From Rhodococcoides fascians NBRC 12155 = LMG 3623 (lineage in GTDB: Bacteria > Actinomycetota > Actinomycetes > Mycobacteriales > Mycobacteriaceae): DNA of 64,000 bases. Shown piece after piece: positions 54,376 through 63,393 of the stretch (position 1 is its first letter; every line of letters starts with the position of its first letter). The DNA lies in the NCBI RefSeq assembly GCF_001894785.1, contig NZ_BCWW01000004.1:1-64000 (forward strand), in the 5' to 3' direction. The notes beneath the pieces were generated by a model that had not been told where the DNA came from, did not search any database, and saw nothing but the letters and a program-made list of their open reading frames with translations. A program made the position numbers and the translations under genes.

Positions 54376-56693
54376 CCGGAGTGACCGGCGTCCAGCACAT
54401 GGGCCACTGGGGGATGTTCCGCGCCGACTCGGACGGACGTGACGTCACCGCGATTCATCCTCAGGTGACGGACAGCAATCCTTCCCCGGTGCTGGGCAAC
54501 CTCGTCGGCTCGGTGACCCATCGATCCCGCGTCACCTCGCCTGCGGTACGCAGGGGCTGGCTCGAGAACGGTCCCGGCCCCACCGACAGGCGCGGTAGCG
54601 AGGAGTTCGTCGACGTCTCGTGGGACGAGCTCACCGACCTGTTGTCGCGCGAGTTGCGCCGCGTGGTGGACACATTCGGCAACAACGCCATCTACGGCGG
54701 GTCGTACGGTTGGGCCAGTGCCGGCCGCTTTCATCATGCGCAGAGTCAGGTACACCGCTTCCTGAACTGCATCGGCGGCTACACGCGATCCGTGCACAGC
54801 TATTCGCTCGGTGCGACCGGCGTCATCATGCCGCACGTGCTCGGCGCGCACTGGAAGATGTTCTCCCGCTCCACATCCTGGTCCGTGATCGCCGAACACA
54901 CCGAACTGCTGGTGGCGTTCGGCGGAGTTCCGGTGAAGAACACCGGCATCAATCACGGTGGTACGTCGGATCATCCGACCGTCGGTTCGCTCGACGCGAT
55001 GCGCGCCCGCGGCGGGCAGATCGTCACCGTCGGTCCATTGCGCAACGACATGTCGGGCGAGGCGCGGTGGATCGCCCCACGGCCCGGAACCGACGTGGCG
55101 ATGATGCTGGCTCTGGCATACGTCCTGGCCGACGAAAAACTGCACGACACAGCGTTTCTGGAGAAATACTGCGAGGGTTACCCCGAGTTCGAGCGCTACC
55201 TTCTCGGTGTCTCGGACGACACTCCCAAGACCCCGCAGTGGGCGTCGGAGATCTGCGGTATCGAGCCGTCCGTAATCGCAGAGCTGGCACGGGACATGGC
55301 GTCGATACGCACGATGGTGACCGTCACGTGGTCCCTGCAACGTACGCAGCACGGTGAACAGGCTCCGTGGATGGGCATCACGTTGGCAGCGATGTTGGGC
55401 GAAATCGGCGTGCCCGGTGGGGGATTCGGACACGGATACGGCTCGATGAACGAGCCCGGCCTCGCTCCTGTGCCCTATCCGTTGCCGACACTGCCGCAGG
55501 GAATCAATCCGGTGGCCGATCTGATCCCGGTCGCAGCTGTCTCGGACATGCTGCTCAACCCAGGGCACGAATTCGACTACGACGGCCGACGTTTGGTCTA
55601 TCCCGACATCAAAGTGGTCTATTGGGCGGGCGGCAACCCGTTTCATCACCACCAGGATCTGGGACGATTGCGCCGGGCACTCGGCAGGCCCGATACCGTC
55701 GTCGTCCACGATCCCTACTGGACGCCGATGGCCAAGCACGCAGACGTCGTAATCCCGTCGACCACATCGCTGGAACGGTCGGATCTGAGCTGCACACGCA
55801 ACGATCCACTGCTCGTGGCCATGGCGCCGGCTGCCGAGCGATTCGCCGATTCGCGCGACGATTACGACACTTTCGCGGAACTCGCTATGAAACTCGGTGT
55901 GGGGCAGCAGTTCACCGAGGGGCGCACGTCACAGCAATGGCTCGAGCACATGTACGGGCAGTGGCGCGAGTATCTGCGGGCCGACGGCGTGCAGACCCCG
56001 GAATTCGACGACTTCACGCGTGAGGGTTCGTTCCGGATGAAGACCGAGGACGAGTTGACGTTTCTGGAGGATTTTCGCCAGGACCCGATCGGCAACGCGC
56101 TGCGGACACCGAGCGGCAAGATCGAGATCTTCTCGGCGACGGTCGCGGGGTTCGATTACGACGACTGCCGAGGGCATCCGATGTGGTTCGAGCCGCAGGA
56201 GTGGCTCGGCGGGGCGCGGGCCGAGCAGTTTCCTCTGCACTTGATCGCCAACCAGCCGCGCACCAGGCTGCACAGTCAGCTCGATCACGGTGCGGTGAGC
56301 CGGAATTCGAAGGTTCAGGGCCGAGAGCCGATTCGAATGCATCCGTGTGCGGCGGAGGCCAGGGGAGTGTCGGACGGCGATGTGGTGCGAGTGTTCAACG
56401 ACCGCGGTTCGTGCCTGGCCGGTGTGGTCGTCGACGACGCGATGCTCGAAGCGGTAGTTCAGTTGTCGACCGGGGCCTGGTACGACCCGCTCGATCCGGC
56501 TGATCCCGATTCGATGTGCAAGCACGGCAGCGTGAACGTTCTCACCGCCGACGTCGGGTCGTCGTCGCTCTCGCGAGGGTGCACCGGGCAGCACGTGCTG
56601 GTGGAGATCGAACGCTACGACGCGCCGCTGCCGCCGATCACTGCGTTCGATCCACCGGTGACACGATCGGTCAGAACACCACCCGCGAGATGA
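54372..56693 (+). CDS. Molybdopterin oxidoreductase (BisC/DMSO-reductase family)
   Basis: A 773-residue molybdenum enzyme of the biotin sulfoxide/TMAO/DMSO reductase group. It has no signal peptide and no N-terminal Cys cluster, so it is cytoplasmic and lacks the [4Fe-4S] centre, like BisC. The likely molybdenum ligand is the Ser in GGSYGWASAGRFHHAQ. Cofactor contacts are VYWAGGNPFHHHQDL and HPCAAEARGVSDGDVV (C-terminal domain). It probably reduces S- or N-oxides. It is the last gene of the heme cluster, overlapping HAD by 4 bases and the convergent MaoC-like gene by 23. Confidence 0.92.
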   Translation: MTGVTGVQHMGHWGMFRADSDGRDVTAIHPQVTDSNPSPVLGNLVGSVTHRSRVTSPAVRRGWLENGPGPTDRRGSEEFVDVSWDELTDLLSRELRRVVDTFGNNAIYGGSYGWASAGRFHHAQSQVHRFLNCIGGYTRSVHSYSLGATGVIMPHVLGAHWKMFSRSTSWSVIAEHTELLVAFGGVPVKNTGINHGGTSDHPTVGSLDAMRARGGQIVTVGPLRNDMSGEARWIAPRPGTDVAMMLALAYVLADEKLHDTAFLEKYCEGYPEFERYLLGVSDDTPKTPQWASEICGIEPSVIAELARDMASIRTMVTVTWSLQRTQHGEQAPWMGITLAAMLGEIGVPGGGFGHGYGSMNEPGLAPVPYPLPTLPQGINPVADLIPVAAVSDMLLNPGHEFDYDGRRLVYPDIKVVYWAGGNPFHHHQDLGRLRRALGRPDTVVVHDPYWTPMAKHADVVIPSTTSLERSDLSCTRNDPLLVAMAPAAERFADSRDDYDTFAELAMKLGVGQQFTEGRTSQQWLEHMYGQWREYLRADGVQTPEFDDFTREGSFRMKTEDELTFLEDFRQDPIGNALRTPSGKIEIFSATVAGFDYDDCRGHPMWFEPQEWLGGARAEQFPLHLIANQPRTRLHSQLDHGAVSRNSKVQGREPIRMHPCAAEARGVSDGDVVRVFNDRGSCLAGVVVDDAMLEAVVQLSTGAWYDPLDPADPDSMCKHGSVNVLTADVGSSSLSRGCTGQHVLVEIERYDAPLPPITAFDPPVTRSVRTPPAR

Positions 56694-57129
56694 TCTCGGC
56701 AACCAAGGCCGGCTTGTCCTCGCCTTCGATCTCGAGCGTTGCGGTCGTCACGATCTGCAACGCTCCGCCCGACGCGTCCTCGACAGAGGTGAGGGTGGTC
56801 CGCAACCGGACATGGGATCCGACCTTGACAGGGTTGATGAAGCGAACTTTGTTGGAGCCGTAGTTGATTCCGAGTTTGGTGTTCTCGATGGTGTAGATCT
56901 GCCAGTTCAGCATCGACACGAGCGACAGACTCAGGAATCCGTGGGCGATCGGCGCGCCGAACGGGCTCTCTTTTTTCGCTCGTTCGACGTCGACGTGGAT
57001 CCACTGGTGGTCGCCGGTGGCGTCGGCAAAGGTGTTCACCCGTTCCTGGGTGATCTGGAGCCAGTCGCTGGTTCCCAGTTCTTCGCCGACGGCCGCCTTG
57101 ATCTGCTCTGGTGAGGTGAAAGTGCGCAT
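56671..57129 (-). CDS. MaoC-like (R)-enoyl-CoA hydratase
   Basis: A 152-residue hot-dog fold protein. The hydratase-2 motif is visible: FADATGDHQWIHVDVERA with catalytic Asp and His, followed by PFGAPIAHGFLSLSLVS. Such enzymes hydrate trans-2-enoyl-CoA to (R)-3-hydroxyacyl-CoA. I used the ATG at 57129; the frame continues upstream to 57174 but the N-terminal residues there look non-coding. It overlaps the end of the molybdoenzyme gene on the other strand. Confidence 0.92.
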   Translation of the reverse strand: MRTFTSPEQIKAAVGEELGTSDWLQITQERVNTFADATGDHQWIHVDVERAKKESPFGAPIAHGFLSLSLVSMLNWQIYTIENTKLGINYGSNKVRFINPVKVGSHVRLRTTLTSVEDASGGALQIVTTATLEIEGEDKPALVAEIISRVVF

Positions 57130-57217
57130 GCTCACAGTATGCACCGTCGCAATAGGGCGCTCGAAAGCGATCATGTGGGAGCGAATGATGACCGGCTCGA
57201 GTGTCGGCCTGTCGAAT

Positions 57218-58030
57218 TCAGGCTGTGTAGGGCGGAGCGAAAGGAAAGGCTCCGATCAGTTTGTTCTGAATTTCTTTCAGATTCGGGACCGGCCGATATT
57301 CGTGCTGTAGCTGCGCGATTCGATCGTGATCTCGCGCAAGGTCCGACGAATGCTGGACAGCTTCTCGGTCGAAAGCAGAGTAATAATCGTCGAATTTGTA
57401 TCCGTTGCCGCCTATGTCTTGCGGCAGCTTTATCCATGCGTTGGGGATGCCGTACGAGTCTGCGACGATCAACCCGTGCAGACTCGTGGACATCACGAAG
57501 TCACATGCAGTGATGTCGGCGATGACCTTGGCCGGCTTTCTGGACGGGTCGATCAACGTGACGCTCTTGTCTCGCGCAAGCGAGCGCACTACGGGATCCT
57601 TCTTGTGCACCCAGTGGTAGACGAGGCCGATCCGGCCGGGTACACGTGGGGAGCGTGCATAGACTCTGTTCGCCAGCAGCCCGGGGTCCCCGACCGCGAC
57701 CTCGCGCTCGGACTTGATGCGTCCCAGCGACAGATGTCCGCGAACCGCGTAGAAGTCGAAATCGGGGTAGCTGAAGTCTCGTTCGTGGGCGGCGTCACTG
57801 AGCATGAAACCCGAGCCCCAGACCTTGAGACCCTTCCGGGCCTGCATGAGCTGGACCATTTCCAGGGTGGAACCTGCCCCGATCATGTCGCAGCGCTTCG
57901 CGCGACGCCAGGAACACTTCTGCCCGAACAATGTTCCGACCAGTCCCGGCGTCAATTCGTCACCGAAATTGGGTGTGACGCCGGTGATTTTCACCTGGCG
58001 CCACCAGAAGGTCTTGATCGACGTGGCCAC
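57218..58030 (-). CDS. Polysaccharide pyruvyl transferase family protein
   Basis: A 270-residue GT-B-like protein. The motifs NFGDELTPGL at the N terminus, KVWGSGFMLSD, FYAVRGHLSLGRI, and FVMSTSLHGLIVADSYGIPN near the C terminus are those of the pyruvyltransferase family, which adds ketal pyruvate from phosphoenolpyruvate to sugar residues of surface glycans. It stands alone here, without glycosyltransferases of an exopolysaccharide cluster, but aftC is close by. Acceptor unknown. Confidence 0.85.
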   Translation of the reverse strand: MATSIKTFWWRQVKITGVTPNFGDELTPGLVGTLFGQKCSWRRAKRCDMIGAGSTLEMVQLMQARKGLKVWGSGFMLSDAAHERDFSYPDFDFYAVRGHLSLGRIKSEREVAVGDPGLLANRVYARSPRVPGRIGLVYHWVHKKDPVVRSLARDKSVTLIDPSRKPAKVIADITACDFVMSTSLHGLIVADSYGIPNAWIKLPQDIGGNGYKFDDYYSAFDREAVQHSSDLARDHDRIAQLQHEYRPVPNLKEIQNKLIGAFPFAPPYTA

Positions 58031-58155
58031 AACCCCAAAGCTACCCTAACGATCGGGTCAAGCAGAGGTAATCTCCGGAGTTCGCGGCTCGGTTTCGACG
58101 CATCCTCAGCACAGGTTCGCCGAGTGCGCGGCGATCCCCGGGATGTCCGGACCGA

Positions 58156-58584
58156 TCAGGATGCAGGCTTGAGCACCAGAGAAATCGAGTTGATGCAGTA
58201 CCGCTGGTCGGTCGGGGTGGGGTAGCCCTCGCCCTCGAAGACGTGGCCGAGGTGGCTGTGGCAGTTGCGGCAGACGACCTCGACGCGGCGCATACCGAGG
58301 GTGGTGTCCTCTTTCAGGATGACGGCGTCGCTGTCGGCCGGGTCGAAGAAAGACGGCCATCCGCAATGCGATTCGAACTTCTCGGTGCTGCGGAACAGTT
58401 CGGCTCCGCAGGCGCGGCACTCGTAGATGCCTTCGGTGGTGGTGTCGGTGTATTCGCCGACGCCCGGGCGCTCGGTACCGGCCTGACGCAGAACCGCGTA
58501 CTCCTCGGGTGTCAGCTTCTCCCGCCACTGCGCGTCGGTGAGCTGGACGGCCGGAGCGGCATTGTTGTCTGTTGCTGAACTCAT
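58156..58584 (-). CDS. msrB: Methionine-R-sulfoxide reductase MsrB
   Basis: A 142-residue enzyme that repairs methionine (R)-sulfoxide with reduced thioredoxin. The catalytic cysteine is in the C-terminal RYCINSISL; zinc is held by ECRACGAELF and VCRNCHSHLGHVF (CxxC pairs), and KFESHCGWPSFFDP is the family hallmark. It lies upstream of aftC on the same strand with 27 bases between, as Rv2674 lies next to Rv2673. Confidence 0.97.
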   Translation of the reverse strand: MSSATDNNAAPAVQLTDAQWREKLTPEEYAVLRQAGTERPGVGEYTDTTTEGIYECRACGAELFRSTEKFESHCGWPSFFDPADSDAVILKEDTTLGMRRVEVVCRNCHSHLGHVFEGEGYPTPTDQRYCINSISLVLKPAS

Positions 58585-58611
58585 GCTGACACGCTAATAC
58601 GATTTGCCGGG

Positions 58612-59850
58612 TTATGCCGTTTTCGCTGGTGACGCGGTCGGTAATAGGTAGTTGGGCTCGATTCCCTCGTCGAGCCGTCCCTCTGTTCTCGCGGCGAACC
58701 AGCGTCCGACGAGCACTCCGAAGATCACGACGATCAGCAGCGCCCAACCGAAGGTGGTGCGGAGATAGTCGAGGGCCCGTCCGGTTTCGATCCACCGTCC
58801 GGACAACCAACGATCGGCGTTCATGAACCCGTAGATCGCGAGCCAGGCCGGCCAGTTCCGGAGTAGCGAGTTCCTGAGCACCACCGTCATGAGCAAGGGG
58901 AACAGCATCATCGAGTAGTACATCTGGCCCAGTGAGCCCAGCAGCCAGTGCGCGGTGAGGATCAGGCCGGAGGTGGTGGCGAAGAAGAACAGTCGATCTT
59001 CTCGGCAGTACCGGTAGAGCAACCACAGCGAGACCAACACCATGATGCCCAGGACGGCGCGGATGCCGAGGGTCAGGAACTCGGGCACTCCGTAGTAACG
59101 GCCGTTGCCAACGACAGCGCTGTTGAAGTAGTCACGCGTCTGCAGCAGGTACGGCAGCGTCCGATCGATGAAATTTTTGGGATCGACGGACAACGGCCAG
59201 GCAATGGCCATCATCACCACCGGGATGGCGATCGAGGTGATGAACACCTTCCACTGTCTCGTCATCAGGGGGAGCAGCAGCAGTGGTGCGAGCATCGGCT
59301 TGATCGCCAGGGTCAAGCCCATCGCGACACCGGCGGACAAATCCTTGCGCTGCAACAGGAATCCGAGAAACGCCGCTTCGCCGAGGAGTACGAAACCGTT
59401 GAAGTTGGTGAACACCAGTGTGTTCGTCACCGTCTCGCTGACGAAGGCAGCCAGGAGCAGGGCGGGTGCAGCCACCGAGTCCAACCGGAAGCCGAAGATG
59501 CGCAGCAGGATGTACAGCGCGACGAGGATGGCCACGGTGCTGGCAAGGATGAACAGCCAGCGAGAGCGCTCCGGGTCGATGATGGCGATGGGGGAGAGCA
59601 GCATCGTCGCGCTCGGCTGGTACAGGTAATGAGGATCGACCGAATCGAAGTTCGCGGTGTACACCGGCTGCCGGTTGAGGAACGCGAGAGCTGCGTTGTA
59701 CACCGGGTTGAAGTCGTTGGTGACATCGCCGTTGACCGCCCTGATCACCACCCGATGCACGACGGTCATGATGGCGATCGGCCAGAGCGCGTACTTGATT
59801 ACTTCGGCGGTGGTCCGCCCGGTACGCGGCTCCAGAAAGCTAAGTGACAC
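58612..59850 (-). CDS. aftC: Arabinofuranosyltransferase AftC-like (GT-C, GT87)
   Basis: A 412-residue polytopic GT-C glycosyltransferase with about ten transmembrane helices. The first extracytoplasmic loop carries the acidic motif GDVTNDFNPVYNAALAF, which holds the catalytic Asp, and PHYLYQPSATMLLSPIA follows. The position next to msrB and the size match Rv2673, the alpha-1,3 branching arabinofuranosyltransferase of arabinogalactan and lipoarabinomannan, which uses decaprenyl-phosphoryl-arabinose. Start GTG at 59850; the frame above it is non-coding in character. Confidence 0.9.
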   Translation of the reverse strand: MSLSFLEPRTGRTTAEVIKYALWPIAIMTVVHRVVIRAVNGDVTNDFNPVYNAALAFLNRQPVYTANFDSVDPHYLYQPSATMLLSPIAIIDPERSRWLFILASTVAILVALYILLRIFGFRLDSVAAPALLLAAFVSETVTNTLVFTNFNGFVLLGEAAFLGFLLQRKDLSAGVAMGLTLAIKPMLAPLLLLPLMTRQWKVFITSIAIPVVMMAIAWPLSVDPKNFIDRTLPYLLQTRDYFNSAVVGNGRYYGVPEFLTLGIRAVLGIMVLVSLWLLYRYCREDRLFFFATTSGLILTAHWLLGSLGQMYYSMMLFPLLMTVVLRNSLLRNWPAWLAIYGFMNADRWLSGRWIETGRALDYLRTTFGWALLIVVIFGVLVGRWFAARTEGRLDEGIEPNYLLPTASPAKTA

Positions 59851-59936
59851 CCGCGAACGGTACCCGAGACGGTCGGTGCGCCCGTTCAGGACACCCCGCG
59901 GGGCCCGTGTCTTTCGCGGCCCTCCGAGGAGTCGAG

Positions 59937-61511
59937 TCAGGCCGGACAGACGGTGCCGTCGGTCGGAAGCGTCGTGTCTCGCGCGTAAGTGACAGCAGCA
60001 CTCTGCAGGCACTGCGACCCGCCGATGCTCGGATGCCCGCTGCCCTGCCAGGCGGCGGAGGCGACGGCGGCACCCGTCGCACCGATCAGGCCGGTGACCG
60101 AGGACAGGCCGCCGTTGCCGACGATCGGGTCGCCGGCGTTGGACAGAACCAGGACCGGAACGTCCAGCGAGGTGGGTAGTGGGACGGAGGGAGCCGTCGG
60201 CCAGGACGAGCACAGCAATGCCGTCAGGGCAGCGTCGGTTCCGTAGATCGGGTAGCGGTCGGTCCACCCCGTTGCCAGGTCGCGGACGCCCTGCGGAGAA
60301 GGCCACTGCTGCCCGTCCGTGCAGCGGGCGACGAACTGGCCGTCGGTGCCGTACGCCGCCCGGCCTCGTTCGGCGAGCGCTGCGAGCGCAGTCGTGTCGG
60401 AGGCGGCGGCAGCGGAAAGCGTCGAGGACAGATCTCTCGCCCGCGTCGACGCGTCTCCCGCGGTCGAAGCCAGGGCAAAGGTGATCGCGTCGAGAACTTC
60501 GTGTGTGGACAGCGGTGCGAACTCGCCGCCGGCGGCGCGCTTGATCAACTGTGCCACTGCGGCCGTCGGGTCACTTCCGAGCGAGCAGTTCAGCGCGACG
60601 CAACGCTGTGCGAAGGCAGCGAACGCCGCTTCCTTGCCCTGAGTTCGCTGCTCGGCGAGCGTTGCCTGGTCGGCGTTGACGCCCGTCGGCGAATCGAGGA
60701 TCAGGCGCGCGACGTTGTCGGGAAACTTCGCGGCGTAGGCCATGGCGGTGAGAGAACCGTTTCCCGCTCCGATCAGGCCGATCCGGTCCACGCCCCACAA
60801 CTGTCGAAGCCGATCGAGATCGTCCGCGGCGTACCCGGTGCCGAAGGCGAGCTCCTGCGGCTGCAGGGTGTCGGTGCATTCGATGGTGGCGTCGCGTCCG
60901 GCGTCGACCGCGCGGTCGACGGAGTCCGAGTCGGATCTGGAGAACTGTCCCAGGGCATCGACGGCAGCCTTGGTAGGCGCCTGGGGTGTGTCGTCGATGC
61001 AGTCCACGGCCGTCGAGCGTCCGATGCCGCGGCGATCCACGGCAACGATCGGATGTGCCTCGAGCAGCGTGGCGAGTGGGCCGGCGGCCATCGTGGCCAA
61101 GGTTGCGATGGACGAACGATCCGAACCGGACGTGAACACCAGGGGCCCGGCATCGACGGGTGTCCGGTCGAGTTTGGCCCGAAGCGCCCCGACGGCGAAG
61201 GTGCCGAACATCTGACCGCTGGCGTCGACATCGGCCTCGTACTCACCGCATTCGAGTGTCAGGCCCGGCGTGGTGGCGGTGAGCCCGAACATCCCGAGAG
61301 TGGCCGAGGTGCACTCGGACCAATCGAGGTCGGTGGTCGGAACATCGAGTGCAGCCGGTTCGGGCGGGGTTGCGGGCGACGACTCGGCGGGCTGACCGGG
61401 CGAGCGCTGCTCCACCGCCACTTCGGGACGGATCGACGGGCCGCCTCCACAGGCCGCGCAGACCGTGGCCACGAGGAGTACTGCGGCGAGCAACGAACGT
61501 TTCTGCGTCAC
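59937..61511 (-). CDS. Secreted alpha/beta-hydrolase-like lipoprotein (Rv2672-like)
   Basis: A 524-residue lipoprotein: signal peptide with lipobox TVCAAC (Cys21), then a Pro/Ser/Glu-rich tether, then an alpha/beta-hydrolase fold like tripeptidyl aminopeptidases, with IVAVDRRGIGRST (cap start) and DNVARLILDSP. At the nucleophile elbow, where relatives have GxSxG, this protein reads GAGNG, so the usual serine is replaced by Gly. The C-terminal part keeps VLVLSNAGDPIV (acidic residue) and GSGHPSIG (His). Thus two triad members remain but the nucleophile is absent: possibly a binding protein or an inactive paralogue. Confidence 0.85.
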   Translation of the reverse strand: MTQKRSLLAAVLLVATVCAACGGGPSIRPEVAVEQRSPGQPAESSPATPPEPAALDVPTTDLDWSECTSATLGMFGLTATTPGLTLECGEYEADVDASGQMFGTFAVGALRAKLDRTPVDAGPLVFTSGSDRSSIATLATMAAGPLATLLEAHPIVAVDRRGIGRSTAVDCIDDTPQAPTKAAVDALGQFSRSDSDSVDRAVDAGRDATIECTDTLQPQELAFGTGYAADDLDRLRQLWGVDRIGLIGAGNGSLTAMAYAAKFPDNVARLILDSPTGVNADQATLAEQRTQGKEAAFAAFAQRCVALNCSLGSDPTAAVAQLIKRAAGGEFAPLSTHEVLDAITFALASTAGDASTRARDLSSTLSAAAASDTTALAALAERGRAAYGTDGQFVARCTDGQQWPSPQGVRDLATGWTDRYPIYGTDAALTALLCSSWPTAPSVPLPTSLDVPVLVLSNAGDPIVGNGGLSSVTGLIGATGAAVASAAWQGSGHPSIGGSQCLQSAAVTYARDTTLPTDGTVCPA

Positions 61512-61559
61512 GGTGCGAGGCTATCTACTTTTGCTTCGCTGCCGCGCCCGCGTCTCTCG

Positions 61560-62345
61560 TCACGGCCGCACCCAGCGGGTCAACAGCGTGCCGTCGGTGT
61601 CGCCGAGCACGAGTGCGCGCTGCATGGACGTATCGGCGGCGTGTGCGGCATGGGCGATGCGGCCGGCAGGCCCACTGATCACCTTCGGTGAGATCGTCAG
61701 GCATACGTCGTCCGCCGCCCCGTCGGACACCAGCTGACCGAACAGTCCTGGTCCGCCCTCGCACAGCACGCGACCGAACCCGAGCTGGGACAGAGACTCG
61801 ACAATGTCGGTGGTCGACACCGATTCGCCGGACACCTCGAGCACCGTCGCCCCGGCCGTCCGGAGTTCGCCTACCGCAGAGCGGTCCGCCGCGGCGGACG
61901 TGAGCACCACCGGCATCACCGCTGTGTCCGTCAGTAGGCGAGACCGCGCATCGATGGAGCCGGAGGCGGTGACGACCACGATGGTCGGCACCGATTCCTG
62001 ACCGTTCGCCTGCCGGCGAGAGATGACATCGGGAGACAGGGCGACCCCGCCGTAGTTCTCTCCGCGCACGGTGCCGGCGCCGACGAGCACCGCATCGCAC
62101 AGCTCACGCAGGATGCCGAACAACCGGGTGTCTGCCGGGGTGCCCAATCCGGCCGAGGCACCGTCGGAGGTGACGGACCCGTCGATACTGGAGACGAAAT
62201 TGGTACGGATCCACGGTCGGCCCACATCGGTCGGGTAGGCATACAGCGATCGCAGACCGTCGTCGTCCACTTCCGTTCCGATGGCGGGGAGCGCTGCGGC
62301 GGCCTGCTCCGATGTGAAGTAGGTCCCAATATCGAGAAGCTGCAT
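61560..62345 (-). CDS. RibD C-terminal-domain reductase (Rv2671-like)
   Basis: A 261-residue single-domain reductase of the dihydrofolate-reductase/RibD_C fold. Features: RTNFVSSIDGSVTSDG, FGILRELCDAVLVGAGTVRGENYGG in two blocks, and VLCEGGPGLFGQLVSDG. It lacks the N-terminal deaminase domain of full RibD. By position it matches Rv2671, which has been reported to have dihydrofolate-reductase-like activity; whether this one reduces riboflavin intermediates or folates is not decidable here. It is divergent from zapE. Confidence 0.87.
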   Translation of the reverse strand: MQLLDIGTYFTSEQAAAALPAIGTEVDDDGLRSLYAYPTDVGRPWIRTNFVSSIDGSVTSDGASAGLGTPADTRLFGILRELCDAVLVGAGTVRGENYGGVALSPDVISRRQANGQESVPTIVVVTASGSIDARSRLLTDTAVMPVVLTSAAADRSAVGELRTAGATVLEVSGESVSTTDIVESLSQLGFGRVLCEGGPGLFGQLVSDGAADDVCLTISPKVISGPAGRIAHAAHAADTSMQRALVLGDTDGTLLTRWVRP

Positions 62346-62367
62346 GAGTCACATGAGACCACGTCGT

Positions 62368-62373
62368 TACGCT
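62368..62373 (+). promoter_or_regulatory. -10 element for leaderless zapE
   Basis: TACGCT, then 6 bases, then the ATG at 62380. No ribosome-binding site is present. The same hexamer stands before the KimA-like gene at 27724. Confidence 0.5.
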
Positions 62374-62379
62374 CGATCA

Positions 62380-63393
62380 ATGCCCGCACGCCTTGTCGAC
62401 CGAAATCCCGTGGTCCCCTCCGATCAGCTGATCGCGCAGATGGTTCCGCCGGCGATGTTCGACGACGTCAGCTTCTCCTCGTACATTCCCGATCCCAAGG
62501 AGCCGACGCAGGCCGCTGCGGTCGCGAAAGCCGAGGAATTCGCGAACAAGGTGCAGAAGATTCGCGGCAAGGGCAAGCGCGGGCTGTTCGGTAAGAAGAC
62601 CCCGGCCACCGGTGCGGGGCTCTACCTCGACGGCGGCTTCGGCGTCGGTAAGACCCACTTGCTGGCCTCGATCTATCACAGCGTCCCCGAACCGAAGGCG
62701 TTCGGCACGTTCGTGGAGTTGACGCACGTCGTCGGTGCATTGGGCTTCAACAAGGCTCTCGAAGAGCTCTCGAACCACAGTGTTCTGTGCATCGACGAGT
62801 TCGAGCTCGACGATCCGGGCGACACGATGTTGGTCTCGCGACTGCTGTCGGAGCTCTCGCAGCGCGGCGTGTCCATCGTGGCGACGTCGAACACCCTGCC
62901 CGGCCAGCTCGGCGAAGGCCGCTTCGCGGCCGAGGACTTCCTGCGGGAGATCAAGAAGCTCGGTTCGATCTTCGAGTCCGTCCGCGTCGACGGTCCCGAT
63001 TACCGGCACCGCGATCTGCCGCCGGCCCCGGAGCCGACGTCGGAGGCCGAGCTCGTCGAGCGTGCCGACGGTATCGAGGGCGCGACCCTGGACGACTTCG
63101 ACGACCTGCTGGCGCACCTGAGCACGCTGCACCCGTCGCGCTACGGCAAATTGTTGGACGGTATTCCCGCGGTGTTCCTGAAGAACGTGCACCCGGCTTC
63201 CGATCAGGCAATTGCGTTGCGACTGGTCGTCCTCGCCGACCGCCTGTACGACGCGGGTATTCCGGTGACGGCCTCGGGTGGCAAGCTCGACGAGATCTTC
63301 ACCGAGGAGATGCTCGCGGGTGGTTACCGGAAGAAGTACCTCCGTGCGACGTCCCGTCTGCTCGCACTGTCTCGTTTCGCTGCCGTCGGCTGA
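62380..63393 (+). CDS. zapE: Cell-division ATPase ZapE / AFG1-like
   Basis: A 337-residue AAA-type ATPase. Walker A is DGGFGVGKTHLLAS (about 85-98), Walker B is VLCIDEFELDDPGD, sensor 1 is ATSNTLP, and the C-terminal part has RLVVLADRLYDAGIPV. In Escherichia coli ZapE affects FtsZ at the septum; in mitochondria AFG1 acts in protein quality control. The actinobacterial role is not established. The ATG at 62380 fits a leaderless start; ATGs at 62344 and 62353 in the same frame are less likely. A hairpin follows the stop. Confidence 0.9.
   Translation: MPARLVDRNPVVPSDQLIAQMVPPAMFDDVSFSSYIPDPKEPTQAAAVAKAEEFANKVQKIRGKGKRGLFGKKTPATGAGLYLDGGFGVGKTHLLASIYHSVPEPKAFGTFVELTHVVGALGFNKALEELSNHSVLCIDEFELDDPGDTMLVSRLLSELSQRGVSIVATSNTLPGQLGEGRFAAEDFLREIKKLGSIFESVRVDGPDYRHRDLPPAPEPTSEAELVERADGIEGATLDDFDDLLAHLSTLHPSRYGKLLDGIPAVFLKNVHPASDQAIALRLVVLADRLYDAGIPVTASGGKLDEIFTEEMLAGGYRKKYLRATSRLLALSRFAAVG

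Noticed and set aside
54015-55739. Antisense frame of 574 residues over HAD and the molybdoenzyme
   Set aside because: Opposes well-conserved enzymes and shows no motif of its own.
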